From: Nonomuraea helvata
GTDB lineage: Bacteria > Actinomycetota > Actinomycetes > Streptosporangiales > Streptosporangiaceae
Assembly: GCF_039535785.1 (NCBI RefSeq)
Contig: NZ_BAAAXV010000009.1
Coordinates: 1,488,001 to 1,552,000, forward strand
DNA: 64,000 nucleotides
Reading direction: 5' to 3'
Part shown: positions 60,723 to 64,000 of the stretch, in pieces
Layout: every line of letters begins with the position of its first letter
How positions within the stretch are numbered: position 1 is the stretch's first letter
The notes under the pieces: generated by a model
Told to the model about the DNA's origin: nothing
Database searches by the model: none
The model's input: the letters and a program-made list of their open reading frames with translations, nothing else
Position numbers and translations under genes: made by a program

Positions 60723-61964
60723 ATGGTGCAACGGATACTCGCGGACGTGTGGCGTCGGGAGGCGCCACACGTCCTCGGCGCGCTTCTGCGCAGGTACGGC
60801 GACCTCGCCGACTGCGAGGACGCGGCCCAGGAAGCTGCGGAGGCCGCTACCTCTCAGTGGCCCGTCGGCGGGGTTCCCGACAATCCGAGGGCGTGGCTGA
60901 TCCGGGTCGCGTCGCGGCGCCTGATCGACCGGGCCCGGGCCGACTCGGCCCGGGCCCGCCGCGAGGCGCTGGACGTGGCACAACGGCCGGATGACGTCGG
61001 CGTGGCGCCTGGAGCGGACGAGGCTCCCGGCACCGAGGTCGACGACACGCTCCGCTTGCTCTTCCTGTGCTGTCATCCTGCGCTGAGCAGGCCGTCGCAG
61101 GTGTCGCTCAGCCTGCGGGCGGTGGCCGGGTTGAGCGTGGAGCAGATCGCGGCCGCGTACCTGGTGCCGGTCCGCACAATGACCCAGCGCCTCAGCCGCG
61201 CCCGCGCGACGCTGCGTGGCGCGGGCGCACGGTTCGCGATGCCGTCGGACGAGGAACTGCCGGCCCGGGTCGCAGCCGTGCTCGACGTCTGCCACCTGGT
61301 GTTCACCGAGGGCTACACGCGCACCTCCGGCGAGACCCTGGTCGACGTCGAGCTCGCCGAGGAGGCGATCCGGCTCACCCGTCAGGTGCACGCCGCACTG
61401 CCCGACCATGACGAGGTGACCGGCGCGTTGGCACTGATGCTGCTCACGCACGCACGGCTGCCGGCGCGGACCGACTCTGCCGGTGATCTGGTGCCGCTGG
61501 CCGAGCAGGACCGCTCCCGCTGGCGGCGCGATCTGATCGCCGAGGGCGTCGCACTGCTGGAGCAGACGCTGCCGCGGGGGCACGTCGGCCGTTACCAGAT
61601 CCAGGCGGCGATCGCCGCGGTCCACGCGGAGGCATCGACCTACCAGGCCACCGATTGGATGCAGATCAGCGTTCTGTACGACATGCTGAGCCGGGTTGCT
61701 CCCGCCCCGACTGTGACGCTCAACCATGCCGTCGCGGTTGCCATGGCCCACGACCCGGCGATCGGCTTGGCCCTGCTCGATCCGCTGCTGACCGATCCCG
61801 CGATGCAGCGGCATCACCGGCTGTACGCCGTACGCGCCCATCTGCTGGAGCTGAGCGGCGATGTGGAGGCCGCGGCCGAACATTACCGGCGGGCCGCCCA
61901 GCTGACGACGAGCCTGCCGGAGCAGCGCTACCTCAACCGGCGACTGCGCCGGCTGGAACGCTAG
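60723..61964 (+). CDS. ECF sigma factor with long C-terminal extension (ECF42-type)
   Basis: 413 aa. Region 2 is ALLRRYGDLADCEDAAQEAAEAATSQWP and NPRAWLIRVASRRLIDRARA; region 4 is LSLRAVAGLSVEQIAAAYLVPVRTMTQRLSRA. The C-terminal 220 residues are TPR-like helices (RVAAVLDVCHLVFTEGY, QATDWMQISVLYDML), the mark of ECF42 factors, which lack a classical anti-sigma. Paired with the DGPF gene. Confidence 0.9.
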   Translation: MVQRILADVWRREAPHVLGALLRRYGDLADCEDAAQEAAEAATSQWPVGGVPDNPRAWLIRVASRRLIDRARADSARARREALDVAQRPDDVGVAPGADEAPGTEVDDTLRLLFLCCHPALSRPSQVSLSLRAVAGLSVEQIAAAYLVPVRTMTQRLSRARATLRGAGARFAMPSDEELPARVAAVLDVCHLVFTEGYTRTSGETLVDVELAEEAIRLTRQVHAALPDHDEVTGALALMLLTHARLPARTDSAGDLVPLAEQDRSRWRRDLIAEGVALLEQTLPRGHVGRYQIQAAIAAVHAEASTYQATDWMQISVLYDMLSRVAPAPTVTLNHAVAVAMAHDPAIGLALLDPLLTDPAMQRHHRLYAVRAHLLELSGDVEAAAEHYRRAAQLTTSLPEQRYLNRRLRRLER

Positions 61965-62096
61965 GGCACCAGAGGACCTCTAACCGCCTCCGCCGGCCTG
62001 GCCGAGGCACAGGAGCAGCGCGCCGGACTGGCCACCGGCATCAGCGGCGGACTGCTGTCCACGCCGCTCCTGCCGGCCGCCGTCGCCGCCTCCGAT

Positions 62097-62225
62097 GGCC
62101 TGCGCACCGCCGGCCTGATCGACGGCGAGCGGCGCGGCACCTGGGTCTACTACCGGATCCTCCCCGAGGCGGTGAGCAAGCTCGGCGCCCTGTTCACCCC
62201 GCTGTCCGAGCCCGTCTCCGCGTGA
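62097..62225 (+). pseudogene. ArsR-family regulator, C-terminal fragment
   Basis: LRTAGLIDGERRGTWVYYRI and LPEAVSKLGALFTPL read as the wing and C-terminal helix of a metal-type ArsR protein. The DNA-binding start is missing; upstream sequence does not continue the family. A separate N-terminal ArsR fragment lies at 62807-62899 on the other strand. Confidence 0.7.
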
Positions 62226-62395
62226 TCTCAGCGGCGGGCGAACGATCGCTACCGTGGGCCGTAAGCCTCCGAAGCCGGCCGGCACGCCGGTGATGACGCC
62301 GGCCGGAACTGGGTTCTGCGGCGCGGGCTGGTTCGGCATGGCCCTGGCCCGGGCGCTCGCCGGATGAGCCGGGCCGCAACGGCGGGGGCCAGGTG

Positions 62396-62708
62396 CAGCC
62401 GGGTGTGGCTCAACCGCGTCGAGGTCGAGCACCGACTGGTCGGCGTCTTCGCCCTGGGCGCCGTGCCCGCTGCCGCGGTGGGGGCGTGGCTGTTCGCCAC
62501 AGCACCGCTGCCCGCCCTCACCCGTGCCATCGGCGTCTTCCTGCTGGTCATAGTCGTGTGGCGGCGCCGGCGACCCCACTCGGCGCGGCTCGACTACGCT
62601 GCGTTCGCCGCCGTCGGCGCCGCCTCCGGCTTCGGCTCGGCTCTGGTCGGCTCGGTCGGGCCCATGGTCGCACCGTTCTTCCTGGCCCGTGGCCTGGTCC
62701 GCGGCGCG
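62396..62708 (+). pseudogene. TauE/SafE-type permease fragment
   Basis: About 104 codons with three hydrophobic segments: FALGAVPAAAVGAWLFATAP, AIGVFLLVIVVW and GFGSALVGSVGPMVAPFFLA, the C-terminal half pattern of TauE/SafE exporters. It stops matching at VRGA, where antisense aquaporin sequence begins. Confidence 0.65.
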
Positions 62709-62717
62709 CCCCCAGCA

Positions 62718-62810
62718 CCGGGACAAGGTCTGGGCCATGATCCCCGACCCGACCACCACCGTCACCAGCAGTGCGGTGCCGATGAACTCGGCCAGCAACC
62801 GGCGCTTCAC
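62718..62810 (-). pseudogene. Aquaporin (MIP family) N-terminal fragment
   Basis: From the GTG at 62810: KRRLLAEFIGTALLVTVVVG and SGIMAQTLS, the first helix of MIP channels, then the match ends abruptly. Its start overlaps the ArsR fragment stop (GTGA), the usual arrangement of arsenite-linked aquaporins behind arsR. Confidence 0.7.
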
Positions 62811-62899
62811 CCGCCCGCCTCGGCAGCCGCCTCTGCGGGTACCGGATCGCCCAACGCCTTGAACGCCCGCGCCAATCCCGCCGCCTGAGGCAGGGACAC
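62807..62899 (-). pseudogene. ArsR-family regulator, N-terminal fragment with internal deletion
   Basis: 30 codons from the GTG at 62899: SLPQAAGLARAFKALGDP is the ArsR opening, followed directly by an ArsR-like C-terminal tail (EAAAEAGG) with the DNA-binding core deleted in frame. Confidence 0.65.
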
Positions 62900-62940
62900 C
62901 CCATGATGAACGGCAGATGGCCAGCCGGACGGACCGCTCG

Positions 62941-63430
62941 TCAGCGCCCCACCGCTGTGCTGCGCCGTTCGATCAGCAGAACGTCGCGCCAGACGCCGTG
63001 GTGGCGTCCGACACGCTCGCGGGTGCCGACCACCCGAAAGCCCAGCGCCTGGTGCAGCGACAGGCTGGCGGCGTTCTCCGGGAAGACGCCGGACTGGATG
63101 GTCCAGACGCCGCAGGCCTCGGCGGCGGCAATGAACGCGGTCAGCAGAGCGCGCCCGATGCCGTGCGCCTGGCAGCCGGGGTGAACGTAGACGCTGCGCT
63201 CCACGACTCCGGCGTAGACGGGCCTGGTGGGGACCGGTGAGGCGGCGATCCAGCCGACGACCTCGCCGGTCTCGGCGTCGGCGGCCACGTAGCGCAGATG
63301 CGGCAGCTTGCCGGCGGTGAAATCCTCCCAGCTAGGCGCCGTGGTCTCGAAGCTGGCCTGCCCGGTGTCGAGCCCCGCCTGGTAGATCGCCAGGCGTGCA
63401 TCCTCCGGCGGAAATCTGCGTGGGCGAATT
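62941..63430 (-). pseudogene. GNAT acetyltransferase that has lost its start
   Basis: The frame gives a good GNAT domain: LAIYQAGLDTGQASFETTAP, VAADAETGEVVGWIAASPVP, acetyl-CoA motif GCQAHGIGRALL, ending RRSTAVGR. Upstream in this frame there is no ATG or GTG before a stop; the only nearby ATG is in another frame and lies within an IS30-like end (63429-63448). A start at the internal GTG (63288) would lose about 45 residues. Probably disrupted. Confidence 0.65.
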
Positions 63431-63448
63431 CGAGGGGCATCGCAACAC
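63429..63448. repeat. IS30-like terminal repeat scar
   Basis: TTCGAGGGGCATCGCAACAC closely matches 23824-23844 and the complement of 25805-25825. Similarity with the 23824 copy extends about 25 bp further. No transposase is next to it. Confidence 0.65.
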
Positions 63449-63453
63449 AGTGA

Positions 63454-64000
63454 TCAGTTAATGACTGGGGGCAGCGTAGCAAGACGCTCGGCTGGCGTTT
63501 CGGGAAGCCGCCCGACCACCTGGCCCTCGGAGTCCAGCACCTTGATCACCGGCTGGTCGTCGCCATCGATCTCCAGCACAATCCTCGGGCGTCCTCGCGA
63601 GTCGCTGAGCACCAGGAAAGCTCCTTCCGCAGTGCTGTAGCCGAGCTGGACGCGAGGCGGCATGGCGGGCACTTGGTCGATCGGGAGCGCCGGATCAGGC
63701 ATGTGCTTCATCTCCAGCAGCGCCGCGCCGTGGACGCCCTCCCAGCGGGTGGCCATCGTGATCGCCTGCGCGTTGGTGTAGTCGAGCGAGAGGCTGGCCC
63801 CGACAGAGGAGGCAACGATTCCGCCCTTCTCGTTGCCGTCCCCATCATTGAAGATCAGATAGGTGCCTTCGGGCCCCTGGCGTTGGTCGGCGGGGTACGT
63901 CCTGCCCCCAATGATCACCGGAGGTTTGCTCGAGCTCGCCAGGAAACGCTGCCGGCCTCGGCGGTCGACTACCCGGAACGACTCCCGGGCCTGCTCACCG
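63454..64000 (-). CDS. Protein of unknown function (5' end outside window)
   Basis: The frame stays open to the window edge; a GTG at 63918 is possible, but the sequence upstream (RVVDRRGRQRFLASSSKPPV) looks coding, so I treat it as 5' partial. Beta-rich repeats such as GTYLIFNDGDGNEKGGIV and AEGAFLVLSDSRGRPRIVLEIDG suggest a repetitive beta-structure. No signal peptide visible in this part. No family recognised. Confidence 0.65.
   Translation of the reverse strand, partial: GEQARESFRVVDRRGRQRFLASSSKPPVIIGGRTYPADQRQGPEGTYLIFNDGDGNEKGGIVASSVGASLSLDYTNAQAITMATRWEGVHGAALLEMKHMPDPALPIDQVPAMPPRVQLGYSTAEGAFLVLSDSRGRPRIVLEIDGDDQPVIKVLDSEGQVVGRLPETPAERLATLPPVIN

Overview
This 64 kb window is GC-rich actinomycete chromosomal DNA. 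The evidence is the codon bias, two conservon-type signalling clusters (NIT-domain kinase, roadblock, DUF742, Rab-like GTPase), several SigE-type sigma factors, and a pSAM2-type actinomycete integrative and conjugative element (AICE). A Streptosporangiaceae member such as Nonomuraea is my best guess, by inference only; there is no rRNA to settle it.

Left arm (1-21 kb), mostly ordinary chromosome: the end of a family-2 glycosyltransferase; a leftward NfeD-like / flotillin / flotillin / lipoprotein run; a Tat-type oxidoreductase resembling spermidine dehydrogenase; a complete conservon (6.3-9.8 kb) facing a partial one (9.8-12.5 kb); a DUF998 membrane protein; VOC proteins; an S1 protease; a proline iminopeptidase; MarR regulation; and xylB preceded by an internally deleted xylA. 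Decay appears here too: an HxlR regulator with a stop codon and an epimerase fragment.

Mobile island (about 21-47 kb), built leftwards from tRNA-Ser(GCT). The youngest layer is an AICE (29.56-47.05 kb) bounded by identical 78 bp att repeats. Its backbone is Nudix, HTH-TPR regulator, GntR/KorSA-like repressor, Pra-like activator, FtsK-like Tra, RepSA-like initiator, Xis and tyrosine integrase. Its cargo is an IS110 and a lower-GC three-gene operon: PD-(D/E)XK-type nuclease, small middle protein and zinc-hook ABC ATPase. This matches the predicted ABC three-component (ABC-3C) conflict systems, but the ATPase frame carries an amber codon. To its left is an older AICE remnant (about 25.8-29.6 kb) with a frameshifted integrase and degenerate att and arm-site sequences. 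Further left are IS30, IS481 and integrase scraps and a family of about 100 bp repeats.

Right arm (47-64 kb): yceI/MarR; two SigE-type sigma factors with associated surface or membrane genes; an AAA ATPase; a MaoC dehydratase; a tightly overlapping operon of Lgt-like transferase, radical SAM protein and small membrane protein (a candidate lipid-modification module); a two-component system; tRNA-Arg(ACG); an ECF sigma factor with a DGPF/YCII protein; and a scrap-yard of arsenic-resistance gene fragments and a GNAT gene cut by an IS30-like end. A gene of unknown function runs off the right edge.
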